Below are positions 19,811 to 31,500 of a DNA stretch of 64,000 nucleotides, one piece after another. Position 1 is the first letter of the stretch, and the number at the start of each line of letters is the position of its first letter. A program made the translations under genes and the position numbers. Under the pieces are notes generated by a model. The model ran no database searches and was not told the DNA's origin. It saw nothing but the letters and a program-made list of their open reading frames with translations. The stretch is from Strigamia acuminata (lineage: Eukaryota > Arthropoda > Chilopoda > Geophilomorpha > Linotaeniidae). The stretch covers positions 6,823,087-6,887,086 of the forward strand of contig OX442314.1 in assembly GCA_949358305.1 (NCBI GenBank), in the 5' to 3' direction.

Positions 19811-22606
19811 ATGCATCGCATCGCCTACGTTACGACCCGAATAGTTCGACAACCTGATCGTAAGTAATTTTTCTGTATGAAAAATTTGATAAAACATAAG
19901 ATTTATGTATTATTTCTCTTTCAAGACGAAAGAATTTCCGAAATTACCGGAAAACGAAAGAGAATGGACGAGGAAGCGATCCAACTCCAGGCGGACGGAG
20001 AAATGCCCATGGAAGGGGCAAATGAAGACGTTCAATTGACGCTTCAACAACGGGTAAATTATTAGAATAAATTTTTACCAAGTGTTTAAGTCAGAAAAAT
20101 TGAGTAATTTCACTTTTCCTGACTTCAAACACAAGCCGCTAAAAAATAAAAATGGCGGCTATAAAAGTCACGTGCTTCAAGCATGTGCGAAGGGAGTTGC
20201 CATGACAACCAACATCCCTTAGTGACTCACAGCCACAAGCGCTAAGCTTAAAAAATATTTCAAATAAGAAATTATTTGTTTATTTTTAAATAAACTAATT
20301 TATTTATTTTTCTTCGAATACAGATCGAGAGGGATCGAGAAACGCCATTCGCGCTTCCCGATCACGTGCCGACTCAGCACCCGCTGATTTTTCGAGCGGC
20401 ATTGCCCGAAAAAATCAGAAGACTGAAGACGGCAAACAATACCTGGTGGAAGTTGCGCCACGACTTCAGCAGATCAGCGCTGCAAGGATTTGGTGCAAAA
20501 GGAAGATTCATCGAGCGCCTTCACGTGGACGGTGTCGACGAAATCGAGTGGACGCTCGACGAGAGCCCCCCAGGACCGCTTGCAGCAGAGTTGCTGCACA
20601 ACCAGTGGCCAGTGACGCCACGAGAGCGTCACGAGCGCAGAAGAGCGCTAAAGAGTACCGGAATTAATTACGGTGCTCTAACCCAATTGAGGAAGAACCT
20701 CAAGACGACACAACGCGAAGTCGTTAAACGGTATCGCAAATCCGTTCGTGACGGGAACCCACAACTTCCCGTCACACAAACCGAGCTCCACCAGTTGGCG
20801 CTCGCCGGGTGTTTTAACGATTTTCCGGGATTTTTCCCGTCCAAAGCACTCAGAGCTGCCGCGGTGCAGCTTCGCGTCGACGAAAATCGACAACTGGCTC
20901 GAGAACACGAGGCAGAGGAGCAAGCGCGTTGCGCTCTCCCTTTTTATCAAGAAGATGAAATTCCGGCCCCAGCGGCCATCAATCCTCCGCCGCAAGACGA
21001 GGATTTGAGGGTGGGGCAACTCCCTCCGCCGGTTCCAGTCCGACCGATGTTCCGCGAATCAAGCCGCGATCGAGAGGAACGTCAGAAGCGATCACGCCCA
21101 TATTCGACTGACGCGCAGCCATCACGCCCGCAGTCGCGACGAGGACGGACACCAGAGTCGTTTGGCTCGTCGTCTTCGCTGAGTTTTGAATCGGACTCCA
21201 CAATTAAGTCCGCCCGAAGTAGCCGAACCGCCTCCACGTTCAAAGTGGACAACTCGGCTACTCCATACGCCATGAGACGTGTTGTCGGTGATATTTCTCC
21301 CGACTGTAGCGTGCCAGTACCTGGACATGCTAGCCGCTTGCCCGAACAAGGATATGTTTCCCGCTTGCCGGCTGGAGTTAGCAACCTGCAACTCCGGCCA
21401 TTTTTTAGTGAGTCATTCGGCCCACAATGGACCTGCTACGAGCAGCAACCCATTAGAGCACAGCAGGAAGTGCTCCAGAAGCTGGACGCATACCAAAGCG
21501 CCCAGATCGCCGAGTCGCAGAAGGACTGGCAGAGACTAGCTGAAAGGCTAGAAGTCTCCGACATCAATACCATTGATGATCCCCGTCTGATGGATTTTCA
21601 GCGTCAGCTAATTCCGGGGATGACTAGGGTGTTGTACCCTGGTGTTCTTCCTTCGCCAGGACAGGCGTTAGCGGCCATAACGTACCTTTGGACCGCGCCG
21701 ATGGGCCTGTCGGAGAAGAAAGTCGAGCTGTGGTACCACCTCAGGCTCGACCCGCCTACGATCTTAGCCGAGCTAATAAAGCAAGTCGTAGCAAACGGTG
21801 AGACCGAAGAAGAGGCCGCCGTTCGGTTGCGAACCGAGTGGTCCTTTGCGAAGGCCACGGCGCGAATGACCGGAAGACCACCGCTTCCAGTTACAAGCGC
21901 CACAGCAGCTGCGTCACTGGCTGTTTTCCAGTCGGCCCAAGAGGGCGCTGGATGTTCATTTTGGCCAGAGAACGCCGGAAGTTCTCAAACTCCAGCCGGA
22001 GTTCAACGGGTAGTCGAAACCCGTCAGCTCCCCGGTGTGGGTCGAGCACCGGGACGAGGCGTCACACCCTCGTCAACCTCCGCACCTGCGTTGGTTTTCT
22101 TGGGCCCGCAGTGCCAGTTTGACGATGCCACGACGGAAGACTCACGTCCGCCGCCGCCGCCGCCAGCCAAGCCGGAGACGAAGGTCAAGCCGCTGAAAAA
22201 AGAGTCGGCTTTCAAGACCCTAATGCGCCTGTATCCGCACTTCTATTTGACGCCGGATACGCGAACACTGCTTAGCAACAACCACAAGTTGTCGAGGCAG
22301 GTGTTTATGTGGCTCGAGGACCACATCCGGGTGTTAAGCCCACCATCGGTGCTCCATGATCGACTCCTGAGAGCACGATTAGCGCCAGAGGATCCAATCG
22401 AGTTCGCGGCGCTAGGATTCTTCAACCGAGCGAACTCGGCAAGAATCATCCAGGTTTGGCTTCATGTCAACCCTGGAATGGTCTCCGGACCAAACGCAGG
22501 TCGCGACCTGTGTACGGTTAACGAGCGGTCCAACCCGAGGGACGACACCACGGATATGATGCGCCCGTTGACGCCTGAGCGAACTCAGACCATGGACGAA
22601 TCATAA
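19811..22606 (+). CDS. Third ORF of Gypsy family A, spliced, unknown function
   Basis: Model with three exons: 19811-19859 (ATG, ends in phase 1 at GTAAGT), 19926-20053 (acceptor CTCTTTCAAG, donor CGG|GTAAAT) and 20324-22606 (acceptor TTCGAATACAG, stop TAA). Phases fit, giving about 819 residues, most in the last exon. The protein is basic near the N-terminus (ITGKRKR), then Arg/Pro/Ser-rich with a Ser run about 345, and a more ordered C-terminal half with WTAPMGLSEKKVELWYHL. I see no signal peptide, membrane segment, fusion peptide or known domain, so it is not an envelope protein. Position 3' of pol and splicing recall retroviral accessory or env messages. Function unknown. Confidence 0.75.
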
Positions 22607-22645
22607 ATTGGTTCGTTCATTTTCTCTCCATGTAAGATTCGTCTT

Positions 22646-22658
22646 AAATGGGGGGATG
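22646..22658 (+). promoter_or_regulatory. Polypurine tract of Gypsy family A
   Basis: AAATGGGGGGATG abuts the LTR start TGTGGTG. It is the expected plus-strand priming site; the same sequence precedes the last LTR at 28400-28412. Confidence 0.8.
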
Positions 22659-23348
22659 TGTGGTGATCTCAAAATATTCACCAACTTAGAAGATTAAATT
22701 AATTATCTTCTAATTAATTTGACTGTGGCACACGCCAAGTCAGATCATGTGACCGAGGGGAGAAATCCTCTCTAGGCACATATCACCCCAGGTTGTCCGG
22801 GGTGAAAACGGTTATTAGCCGTTATGGTGCAATATGGTGTAATAACCACTAGTTGCACCCATTTGAGCTAAGTGCGCAGGTTTTCTGCGCAATATTGAAG
22901 CGTGCTGGGCTCGCGTCTTGGCTCAAATCGGGACTCTGAAAAATACAACAACAACCTCAACATCACTGCTTTTGCTCCTGAAAGAAAAGTATTGATAGAG
23001 GACCGTTGTAACTCAGTTTCACCTGCTATCTTTGTGTATCAAACGCACAAAGCCAGCAATCCTGCTTGAATTAGCCGTCGCTAATTCCAGCAATCGAGAA
23101 GAGAAGATTCCCGACGATCGTGAACCATCGCCGTCGCTGTTGCGCGAACGACAGCCACCGCCATCGTACGAAAGCCGGACGCCTACAGCCGTCAACCACC
23201 GCCGCCGAGCCGTCGCACGAGCCGTAGAAGGAGCCCACGAGAACCATCGTCTTCGACCATCGTTCGTGAGTTCGTAGAACGAAGACAATTTGCCTTCGCC
23301 TAACAACTTCAAGTTGTTTAAGCGCCATTTCTGACGCTTTGTAGCTTG
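22659..23348 (+). repeat. Gypsy family A LTR, cut by the assembly gap
   Basis: First 690 of 959 bp of the LTR; the next base is N. Aligned base for base with 28413-29102. Confidence 0.95.
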
Positions 23349-23548
23349 NNNNNNNNNNNNNNNNNNNNNNNNNNNNNNNNNNNNNNNNNNNNNNNNNNNN
23401 NNNNNNNNNNNNNNNNNNNNNNNNNNNNNNNNNNNNNNNNNNNNNNNNNNNNNNNNNNNNNNNNNNNNNNNNNNNNNNNNNNNNNNNNNNNNNNNNNNNN
23501 NNNNNNNNNNNNNNNNNNNNNNNNNNNNNNNNNNNNNNNNNNNNNNNN
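23349..23548. other. Assembly gap, 200 Ns
   Basis: Exactly 200 Ns, a round number suggesting a placeholder. The left contig stops inside an LTR and the right contig starts inside pol. The last 5554 bp on the left repeat as the first 5554 bp on the right. Confidence 1.
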
Positions 23549-25375
23549 AATGACGACGATCAAGCATTAATTAATTTTTGTATTAACATGCATGATCCGT
23601 CAGGAACCCCTGACGTCGAATTAAGAGCTATGATGGCTAAAAAATTCGAGCTGCCAACAACAAATGTTTTAATTAAAGCATTTGCAGCTAAAATTGCGAA
23701 GCAATTAGAATGTGATCCTCCAACGAGAGATGACATTATTGCAGCGCAAAAAGCAGACGAATTTTGCCAACATATTCGCAATTACTTGCTAAACAAGCAA
23801 TATCCAAGTTACATAGTAACTCGTCTTCAAAGAAGAAACTTTGAAAGACACGCGAGTACTTATCTCATTGAAGAAGATATGCTACTCCATTATCATCCTA
23901 CCTCCACCGATGAATTGGGAGAGGATGGTAGGGCACTTAAAGTTGTTGTGCCAAGAAAATTGATTTATAAAATCATTTGGTTGATGCACGGACATCCACT
24001 GTCCGGCCACCCAGGCATTGCGAGGACAATGTACCGAACTCGAAGAGTTTATACCTGGAAAGGTATGAAACGTGATATTACACGTTTTATTCAACATTGT
24101 CAAGGATGTCAGGCATGTAAGCCGAGATCAAAGACCGAAATTGAAGGCGCTCAAATTGGACCATTTGGACCATTTGACTGCCTCAGTGTGGATTTGTCTG
24201 GTCCCAAACCAAGAACCAGAAAAAACAATACCCACATTTGCGTCATCGTAGATGTCGCTACACATTGGCCCGAATTATTTCCAATGTGTAATCCAACGGC
24301 AATAAAAGTTGCCAACACAATTTATCACTTATCAATGACTTTCGGATTTCCGAGACAAATCATAAGTGATAATGGACCACAATTTCGATCACAGGTCTAT
24401 AAAGAATTTTGCAAAAAATTCGACATGTCGCGAACACCGACATCGATTTATCATCCACAAAGCAATCCTGTGGAGAGAACCAATCGAGATATTAAATATT
24501 TAGTTTCGATTTATTTAGATATTCATGACCAATGGGATGAGTATCTACGCGAATTTGCATTCAGTTTGAGAACAACTGTAACAAGAGGCAGAGATTATTC
24601 TCCTGCTTTCTTAAATTTTTTCCGAGAATTAAGAATTCCTTGGGATCCAAGAATTCCGGAAGGAATTTTAGTCATTGATCCAAAAAATCCGCATTTATAT
24701 GTTCAGAAATTAGAAACAATAATTGCAGAGACGTATCAGCATATGATGTCTCACGTCTTAGATTTGAGACGCCGTGTCGAAGCTGAAAAATCAGATAAGA
24801 AATTCGACAACTTCAGACAAAATGATTTAGTCTGGCGAGAGTCTCATATTCTCTCAAATGCCGCTAAAGGAATAGCAGCAGGCATTTCACCGAAAAGGAA
24901 TGGGCCTTATGTAATTATCAAAAGGTTACAAGGAGGCGCCTTTCAACTTCGACGGCTGAGTGATAATAAAATTTATCCAGCTGTTCACGGCACTGAATTA
25001 ATGCCGTACTTTCCCGTTTTCAACCAAGAAATTTGGCTGGAAGGGGAGGAAGTGGGTCAAAAAACAAAAAATATTGTTAATACCTTGGATGATGCTAAAT
25101 TATCCAAAATTCCTGTCGAAAACACGGAATCGAGTAAAAAATCGAAACTCAAAAATAACGAAGTCGATGAAATAAACCAGCGACTTGAAAATGTTTCTCT
25201 TGATGAAAATCTAGAAAAGGAAATGTTTTTAGAAAAAGAGAAAATTTCAAACAATGAAGTATATAACTCATCTGACATTGGAGACGATGCTGATGACAAT
25301 CTAAACAAGTTGGATTGTACTTCGCGAAAGTCAAAGTACAACTTGAGATCTCGCGTTCCGCGAGCCAAGACATAG
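23549..25375 (+). CDS. pol: 3' part of Gypsy A pol, second copy (RNase H end and integrase)
   Basis: Starts at the gap, in a position equivalent to 17795 in the first copy, and continues to the same stop. Contains the integrase HHCC finger and D,D,E core as described for the first copy, with no difference seen. Missing PR, RT and most of RNase H because of the gap. Probably duplicate assembly of one gene rather than a separate truncated copy. Confidence 0.9.
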   Translation, partial: NDDDQALINFCINMHDPSGTPDVELRAMMAKKFELPTTNVLIKAFAAKIAKQLECDPPTRDDIIAAQKADEFCQHIRNYLLNKQYPSYIVTRLQRRNFERHASTYLIEEDMLLHYHPTSTDELGEDGRALKVVVPRKLIYKIIWLMHGHPLSGHPGIARTMYRTRRVYTWKGMKRDITRFIQHCQGCQACKPRSKTEIEGAQIGPFGPFDCLSVDLSGPKPRTRKNNTHICVIVDVATHWPELFPMCNPTAIKVANTIYHLSMTFGFPRQIISDNGPQFRSQVYKEFCKKFDMSRTPTSIYHPQSNPVERTNRDIKYLVSIYLDIHDQWDEYLREFAFSLRTTVTRGRDYSPAFLNFFRELRIPWDPRIPEGILVIDPKNPHLYVQKLETIIAETYQHMMSHVLDLRRRVEAEKSDKKFDNFRQNDLVWRESHILSNAAKGIAAGISPKRNGPYVIIKRLQGGAFQLRRLSDNKIYPAVHGTELMPYFPVFNQEIWLEGEEVGQKTKNIVNTLDDAKLSKIPVENTESSKKSKLKNNEVDEINQRLENVSLDENLEKEMFLEKEKISNNEVYNSSDIGDDADDNLNKLDCTSRKSKYNLRSRVPRAKT

Positions 25376-25564
25376 TGTTGTCTTTCACCTTTTGGGTTTA
25401 CCCAAAAGATCCGAGAAAGCAATCTCGTGACGTCATTCGTAGTACCCACTCGAATGACAACGTTAATCATACGTTATAATTAGTGACGTCACAAAGCGTC
25501 TCTAATCCAAGTTCGTGTTTGCAATCAACGAACTTAGTCACTTTTTCAAAAGTTTCGAGAGTGT

Positions 25565-28360
25565 ATGCATCGCATCGCCTACGTTACGACCCGAATAGTT
25601 CGACAACCTGATCGTAAGTAATTTTTCTGTATGAAAAATTTGATAAAACATAAGATTTATGTATTATTTCTCTTTCAAGACGAAAGAATTTCCGAAATTA
25701 CCGGAAAACGAAAGAGAATGGACGAGGAAGCGATCCAACTCCAGGCGGACGGAGAAATGCCCATGGAAGGGGCAAATGAAGACGTTCAATTGACGCTTCA
25801 ACAACGGGTAAATTATTAGAATAAATTTTTACCAAGTGTTTAAGTCAGAAAAATTGAGTAATTTCACTTTTCCTGACTTCAAACACAAGCCGCTAAAAAA
25901 TAAAAATGGCGGCTATAAAAGTCACGTGCTTCAAGCATGTGCGAAGGGAGTTGCCATGACAACCAACATCCCTTAGTGACTCACAGCCACAAGCGCTAAG
26001 CTTAAAAAATATTTCAAATAAGAAATTATTTGTTTATTTTTAAATAAACTAATTTATTTATTTTTCTTCGAATACAGATCGAGAGGGATCGAGAAACGCC
26101 ATTCGCGCTTCCCGATCACGTGCCGACTCAGCACCCGCTGATTTTTCGAGCGGCATTGCCCGAAAAAATCAGAAGACTGAAGACGGCAAACAATACCTGG
26201 TGGAAGTTGCGCCACGACTTCAGCAGATCAGCGCTGCAAGGATTTGGTGCAAAAGGAAGATTCATCGAGCGCCTTCACGTGGACGGTGTCGACGAAATCG
26301 AGTGGACGCTCGACGAGAGCCCCCCAGGACCGCTTGCAGCAGAGTTGCTGCACAACCAGTGGCCAGTGACGCCACGAGAGCGTCACGAGCGCAGAAGAGC
26401 GCTAAAGAGTACCGGAATTAATTACGGTGCTCTAACCCAATTGAGGAAGAACCTCAAGACGACACAACGCGAAGTCGTTAAACGGTATCGCAAATCCGTT
26501 CGTGACGGGAACCCACAACTTCCCGTCACACAAACCGAGCTCCACCAGTTGGCGCTCGCCGGGTGTTTTAACGATTTTCCGGGATTTTTCCCGTCCAAAG
26601 CACTCAGAGCTGCCGCGGTGCAGCTTCGCGTCGACGAAAATCGACAACTGGCTCGAGAACACGAGGCAGAGGAGCAAGCGCGTTGCGCTCTCCCTTTTTA
26701 TCAAGAAGATGAAATTCCGGCCCCAGCGGCCATCAATCCTCCGCCGCAAGACGAGGATTTGAGGGTGGGGCAACTCCCTCCGCCGGTTCCAGTCCGACCG
26801 ATGTTCCGCGAATCAAGCCGCGATCGAGAGGAACGTCAGAAGCGATCACGCCCATATTCGACTGACGCGCAGCCATCACGCCCGCAGTCGCGACGAGGAC
26901 GGACACCAGAGTCGTTTGGCTCGTCGTCTTCGCTGAGTTTTGAATCGGACTCCACAATTAAGTCCGCCCGAAGTAGCCGAACCGCCTCCACGTTCAAAGT
27001 GGACAACTCGGCTACTCCATACGCCATGAGACGTGTTGTCGGTGATATTTCTCCCGACTGTAGCGTGCCAGTACCTGGACATGCTAGCCGCTTGCCCGAA
27101 CAAGGATATGTTTCCCGCTTGCCGGCTGGAGTTAGCAACCTGCAACTCCGGCCATTTTTTAGTGAGTCATTCGGCCCACAATGGACCTGCTACGAGCAGC
27201 AACCCATTAGAGCACAGCAGGAAGTGCTCCAGAAGCTGGACGCATACCAAAGCGCCCAGATCGCCGAGTCGCAGAAGGACTGGCAGAGACTAGCTGAAAG
27301 GCTAGAAGTCTCCGACATCAATACCATTGATGATCCCCGTCTGATGGATTTTCAGCGTCAGCTAATTCCGGGGATGACTAGGGTGTTGTACCCTGGTGTT
27401 CTTCCTTCGCCAGGACAGGCGTTAGCGGCCATAACGTACCTTTGGACCGCGCCGATGGGCCTGTCGGAGAAGAAAGTCGAGCTGTGGTACCACCTCAGGC
27501 TCGACCCGCCTACGATCTTAGCCGAGCTAATAAAGCAAGTCGTAGCAAACGGTGAGACCGAAGAAGAGGCCGCCGTTCGGTTGCGAACCGAGTGGTCCTT
27601 TGCGAAGGCCACGGCGCGAATGACCGGAAGACCACCGCTTCCAGTTACAAGCGCCACAGCAGCTGCGTCACTGGCTGTTTTCCAGTCGGCCCAAGAGGGC
27701 GCTGGATGTTCATTTTGGCCAGAGAACGCCGGAAGTTCTCAAACTCCAGCCGGAGTTCAACGGGTAGTCGAAACCCGTCAGCTCCCCGGTGTGGGTCGAG
27801 CACCGGGACGAGGCGTCACACCCTCGTCAACCTCCGCACCTGCGTTGGTTTTCTTGGGCCCGCAGTGCCAGTTTGACGATGCCACGACGGAAGACTCACG
27901 TCCGCCGCCGCCGCCGCCAGCCAAGCCGGAGACGAAGGTCAAGCCGCTGAAAAAAGAGTCGGCTTTCAAGACCCTAATGCGCCTGTATCCGCACTTCTAT
28001 TTGACGCCGGATACGCGAACACTGCTTAGCAACAACCACAAGTTGTCGAGGCAGGTGTTTATGTGGCTCGAGGACCACATCCGGGTGTTAAGCCCACCAT
28101 CGGTGCTCCATGATCGACTCCTGAGAGCACGATTAGCGCCAGAGGATCCAATCGAGTTCGCGGCGCTAGGATTCTTCAACCGAGCGAACTCGGCAAGAAT
28201 CATCCAGGTTTGGCTTCATGTCAACCCTGGAATGGTCTCCGGACCAAACGCAGGTCGCGACCTGTGTACGGTTAACGAGCGGTCCAACCCGAGGGACGAC
28301 ACCACGGATATGATGCGCCCGTTGACGCCTGAGCGAACTCAGACCATGGACGAATCATAA
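25565..28360 (+). CDS. Third ORF of Gypsy family A, second copy
   Basis: Same three-exon model at offset 5754: 25565-25613, 25680-25807, 26078-28360. Sequence appears identical to the first copy. See the entry at 19811 for content. The likely reason for two copies is overlap of contig ends across the gap. Confidence 0.75.
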
Positions 28361-28412
28361 ATTGGTTCGTTCATTTTCTCTCCATGTAAGATTCGTCTTA
28401 AATGGGGGGATG

Positions 28413-29371
28413 TGTGGTGATCTCAAAATATTCACCAACTTAGAAGATTAAATTAATTATCTTCTAATTAATTTGACTGTGGCACACGCCAAGTCAGATC
28501 ATGTGACCGAGGGGAGAAATCCTCTCTAGGCACATATCACCCCAGGTTGTCCGGGGTGAAAACGGTTATTAGCCGTTATGGTGCAATATGGTGTAATAAC
28601 CACTAGTTGCACCCATTTGAGCTAAGTGCGCAGGTTTTCTGCGCAATATTGAAGCGTGCTGGGCTCGCGTCTTGGCTCAAATCGGGACTCTGAAAAATAC
28701 AACAACAACCTCAACATCACTGCTTTTGCTCCTGAAAGAAAAGTATTGATAGAGGACCGTTGTAACTCAGTTTCACCTGCTATCTTTGTGTATCAAACGC
28801 ACAAAGCCAGCAATCCTGCTTGAATTAGCCGTCGCTAATTCCAGCAATCGAGAAGAGAAGATTCCCGACGATCGTGAACCATCGCCGTCGCTGTTGCGCG
28901 AACGACAGCCACCGCCATCGTACGAAAGCCGGACGCCTACAGCCGTCAACCACCGCCGCCGAGCCGTCGCACGAGCCGTAGAAGGAGCCCACGAGAACCA
29001 TCGTCTTCGACCATCGTTCGTGAGTTCGTAGAACGAAGACAATTTGCCTTCGCCTAACAACTTCAAGTTGTTTAAGCGCCATTTCTGACGCTTTGTAGCT
29101 TGTAACAGTCGTTGCAAGCCCTTCCTTTGTTTCATTGTTTCCCGCTCATTTTATTCTGTGATATTCATAATCATAATTAGTATATATTGTAATTTATCGA
29201 ATAAAACATTTGTGTGATTTTTATTACCATAATAAACTGTCTTTTTATTCCTATTTCCGTAAACTTAACCCTAGACAAGTTTCGGCCGCGATATAAGTCT
29301 TGTAAAGCATTCACCTGCGGTTTCTGCTTAATTTATTAGAAATTAAGTGGATAAAAACCCGGATCGCAGCA
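28413..29371 (+). repeat. Gypsy family A, 3' LTR (959 bp)
   Basis: TGTGGTG...GCAGCA, followed directly by the ATGC duplication at 29372-29375 and then by the rest of DEG/ENaC exon 1. Confidence 0.95.
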
Positions 29372-30246
29372 ATGCTTACTTATCAGACGTACGACAGAAT
29401 AAAGCATTACTTAAGTTATCCTACGGCTGTTGACGTATCAAGTAGATCGGAAAATGTTACTTTGCCAGACTTAATGGTCTGCAGTATGCAGATAATAAAT
29501 ATGCTGTGGGAAGAAGGTAACAAAACTTCTACATGTGCTAAAATCTTTAACAAACTGATGGACAAAGAAACCACAACTTGCGATATGGATAAATTTTGGA
29601 AAGCAACTATAATAATACTGATGAAATAGTCAGTGTAAAAATGAAAGTAAAAAAAAAATAATAAAAAAAGCCAAAGAATAAGTAAAAGGAAACAATTAAA
29701 AACCACATTTTCATAGGGATTTTCAAACAAAACTGCTGTTCAGACTGAAACTAACAGTCCATACGGAATATGCCCAACATTTCGATTTGGTAACTACAAA
29801 TAAGCATTTATATTACCTAACTCTACATTAATATCTATCATTGACACAGCTAAAGCTTCAAGCAAATCATTTGTTGGAAAGTTATTGACAGTAAAGTTTG
29901 TCATGCTATGACGAATCGTATGGGGTAATTTCAATAAATCACAATTGTAATTATTGTATTAATATTTTTTGCCCTTTTTACTTAGGTTTTTCTGTCATTC
30001 TATGATGTTGGAAAATTAAAAATAATAACGCAGCAATTGGCCGGTTCAACGTCAAAAATAAATTTGAGTTACAATAAAGTAAAATTGAAGTTTAAAATTA
30101 AAAATATTAAGCAACACCTTTTAATGTATTAAATTCTAGTTCATATTTCTTAATTCACCAAAAAATTCGTGCTCCAGTGAAAACGAATACAGAGAATGCT
30201 GTAGGAGTTGTCTATTGAAGCAATTTAAAAAACATTTCACATGCAG
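29372..30246 (+). pseudogene. DEG/ENaC gene A, middle exons downstream of the Gypsy insertion
   Basis: 29376-about 29646 continues exon 1 (post-TM1 region with YLSYPTAVDV and a C-containing LPDLMVC where the family has its FPAVTIC-like segment). 29744-29789 encodes SPYGICPTFRF, the family's conserved G-x-C region. 29850-29890 is a short exon ending at GTAAAG; its content does not clearly align with gene B. 29986-30078 (acceptor TTACTTAG, donor AAA|GTAAAA) and 30140-30246 (61-nt intron before it; donor GTACGT) encode the Cys-rich loop with CSSENEYRECCRSC. The TAG at 29627 closes the frame before the expected end of exon 1. Confidence 0.65.
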
Positions 30247-30326
30247 GTACGTACATGGCAACAATGCTTCGTGTTTGTGTATCAGCAGTGGCAGTTTTAG
30301 AAAATGCCACCCGAAAATGGCATTTT

Positions 30327-30423
30327 CGGATTCTGGAACTAGTTCTAGAACTAGATCCAATTCCAGGTTTCATTGAAACCATCTGATTGGCCAGACGCAA
30401 CATCAATTGTTTCAGCTCTGTTC
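30327..30423 (+). repeat. 97-bp dispersed repeat, copy 1
   Basis: Nearly identical to 39561-39657. Includes the palindromic word CTAGTTCTAGAACTAG. Both copies lie next to sequence with GACGCAA/CAACGCA words, so they may be parts of one larger repeat family. Confidence 0.75.
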
Positions 30424-30467
30424 CCGCGTGCCCTACAGGGTAAACAGACCGCGTTGCGTTTGACTAA

Positions 30468-30896
30468 AGCCTAGTTCACATGCATGCGTTGTTGCATCAG
30501 CTTCAACGCGCAAGCATGAAGCACAATGCTCAAGCATGTGCCATCGTGCATTGTCAACGCAGCAACAAACAACGCATGCCAGTTCACATGTCCACATTGT
30601 TTTGACAAATAAAAAGGAATAGGCGAATTGTTTGTAGCTGTAGCCATTTTTGTTGACAATGTATGGTGATATGTAGCAGCGCCGTATCACCTAGCGGGAT
30701 ATTCTGGCAACTAAACTTCATTGCTGCGTTGAAGTTGAAAATTTTCAACTCGTGCGTTGTGCGTTACGAAGCACGAAATCACAACGCGCTTTAGTCAACG
30801 CGCGTTGGCGCTGCATACCCGTTCACATGCAACGCATGTGACGAAGCAGCTTTGGTGCGATAACGCATGCGTTAACGCATCCATGTGAACTAGCCT
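30468..30896. mobile_element. TAA-flanked MITE (PIF/Harbinger-like)
   Basis: Ends AGCCTAGTTCACATG and CATGTGAACTAGCCT are inverted with one mismatch and flanked by TAA (30465-30467 and 30897-30899). The interior is rich in AACGCATG/CATGCGTT words in both directions. A 3-bp TAA/TTA duplication is characteristic of PIF/Harbinger. No transposase. Confidence 0.75.
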
Positions 30897-31500
30897 TAAT
30901 TTTTCCTTGCGTTGCATCGCCTCTAGTGTGAATACAAGTGTGAACCTACAGTAAGGGGTTTTGAATAAATGAGCGATTATTGTGATTAGTTTATTATTGC
31001 AATAATCATAATCACTCAATTATTAAGGGCTCAACAAAAATCTGATTATGTAATTATTGCTGAATTGTTTAAATTGTAACCTAAATACGTTGCAATTGTT
31101 TAAAAAAAAGTTCCTACAAATAATAATTGCAACTACCTAACTCGTTTCATGTGTTCAGTTTAACCTAAACTGAGCAGACTTTGTTATATTATGACTTTGT
31201 GTAGTTTAAGCGGGTCTGGCGCCGCCATGTTGGTTTCAGTTGAGAGAGCACTTATAATCGGCCCAAGTCAGCAGAAGATCATGGTTTGGGGTGATTACTT
31301 GATTAGTTGCTTAGTTGCTTATTTGATAAAATGATTATTCTCGTGATTGGTTGAATCCAATCACATGACACATGAAGTAATCGACTAATCAAAGTAATCA
31401 ACTAATCGCTCATTTAATGAAACCCCTTAATAGCTTTATGCCTAAAACCGTCACTGGGTATCACACAATCAAAAATCAATTTACATATCTTCTTTCCAAG

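Larger units (their letters stand above)
11278..29371 (+). mobile_element. Ty3/Gypsy LTR retrotransposon family A (apparent LTR-int-LTR-int-LTR)
   Basis: Flanked by a 4-bp duplication ATGC (11274-11277 and 29372-29375). Contents in order: LTR, primer site, gag, -1 frameshift signal, pol, spliced ORF3, polypurine tract, LTR, 200 Ns, 3' half of pol, ORF3, LTR. Domain order PR-RT-RNaseH-IN identifies Ty3/Gypsy. The part from 17795 to 23348 equals 23549 to 29102 (constant offset 5754), so the second half is likely the same DNA assembled twice. A single element would be about 12.3 kb. Identical LTRs and open frames point to a very recent insertion. Orientation is the same as host gene A. Confidence 0.9.
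30247..31500. other. Intron of gene A with repeats
   Basis: Bounded by donor GTACGT at 30247 and acceptor TTCTTTCCAAG ending at 31500. Holds a 97-bp sequence repeated near 39.6 kb and a TAA-flanked MITE (30468-30896). No other exon seen. Confidence 0.6.

Noticed and set aside
20324-22606. ORF3 of Gypsy A as an envelope gene
   Set aside because: No signal peptide, no membrane segment, no furin-like site and no Cys-rich ectodomain is visible.
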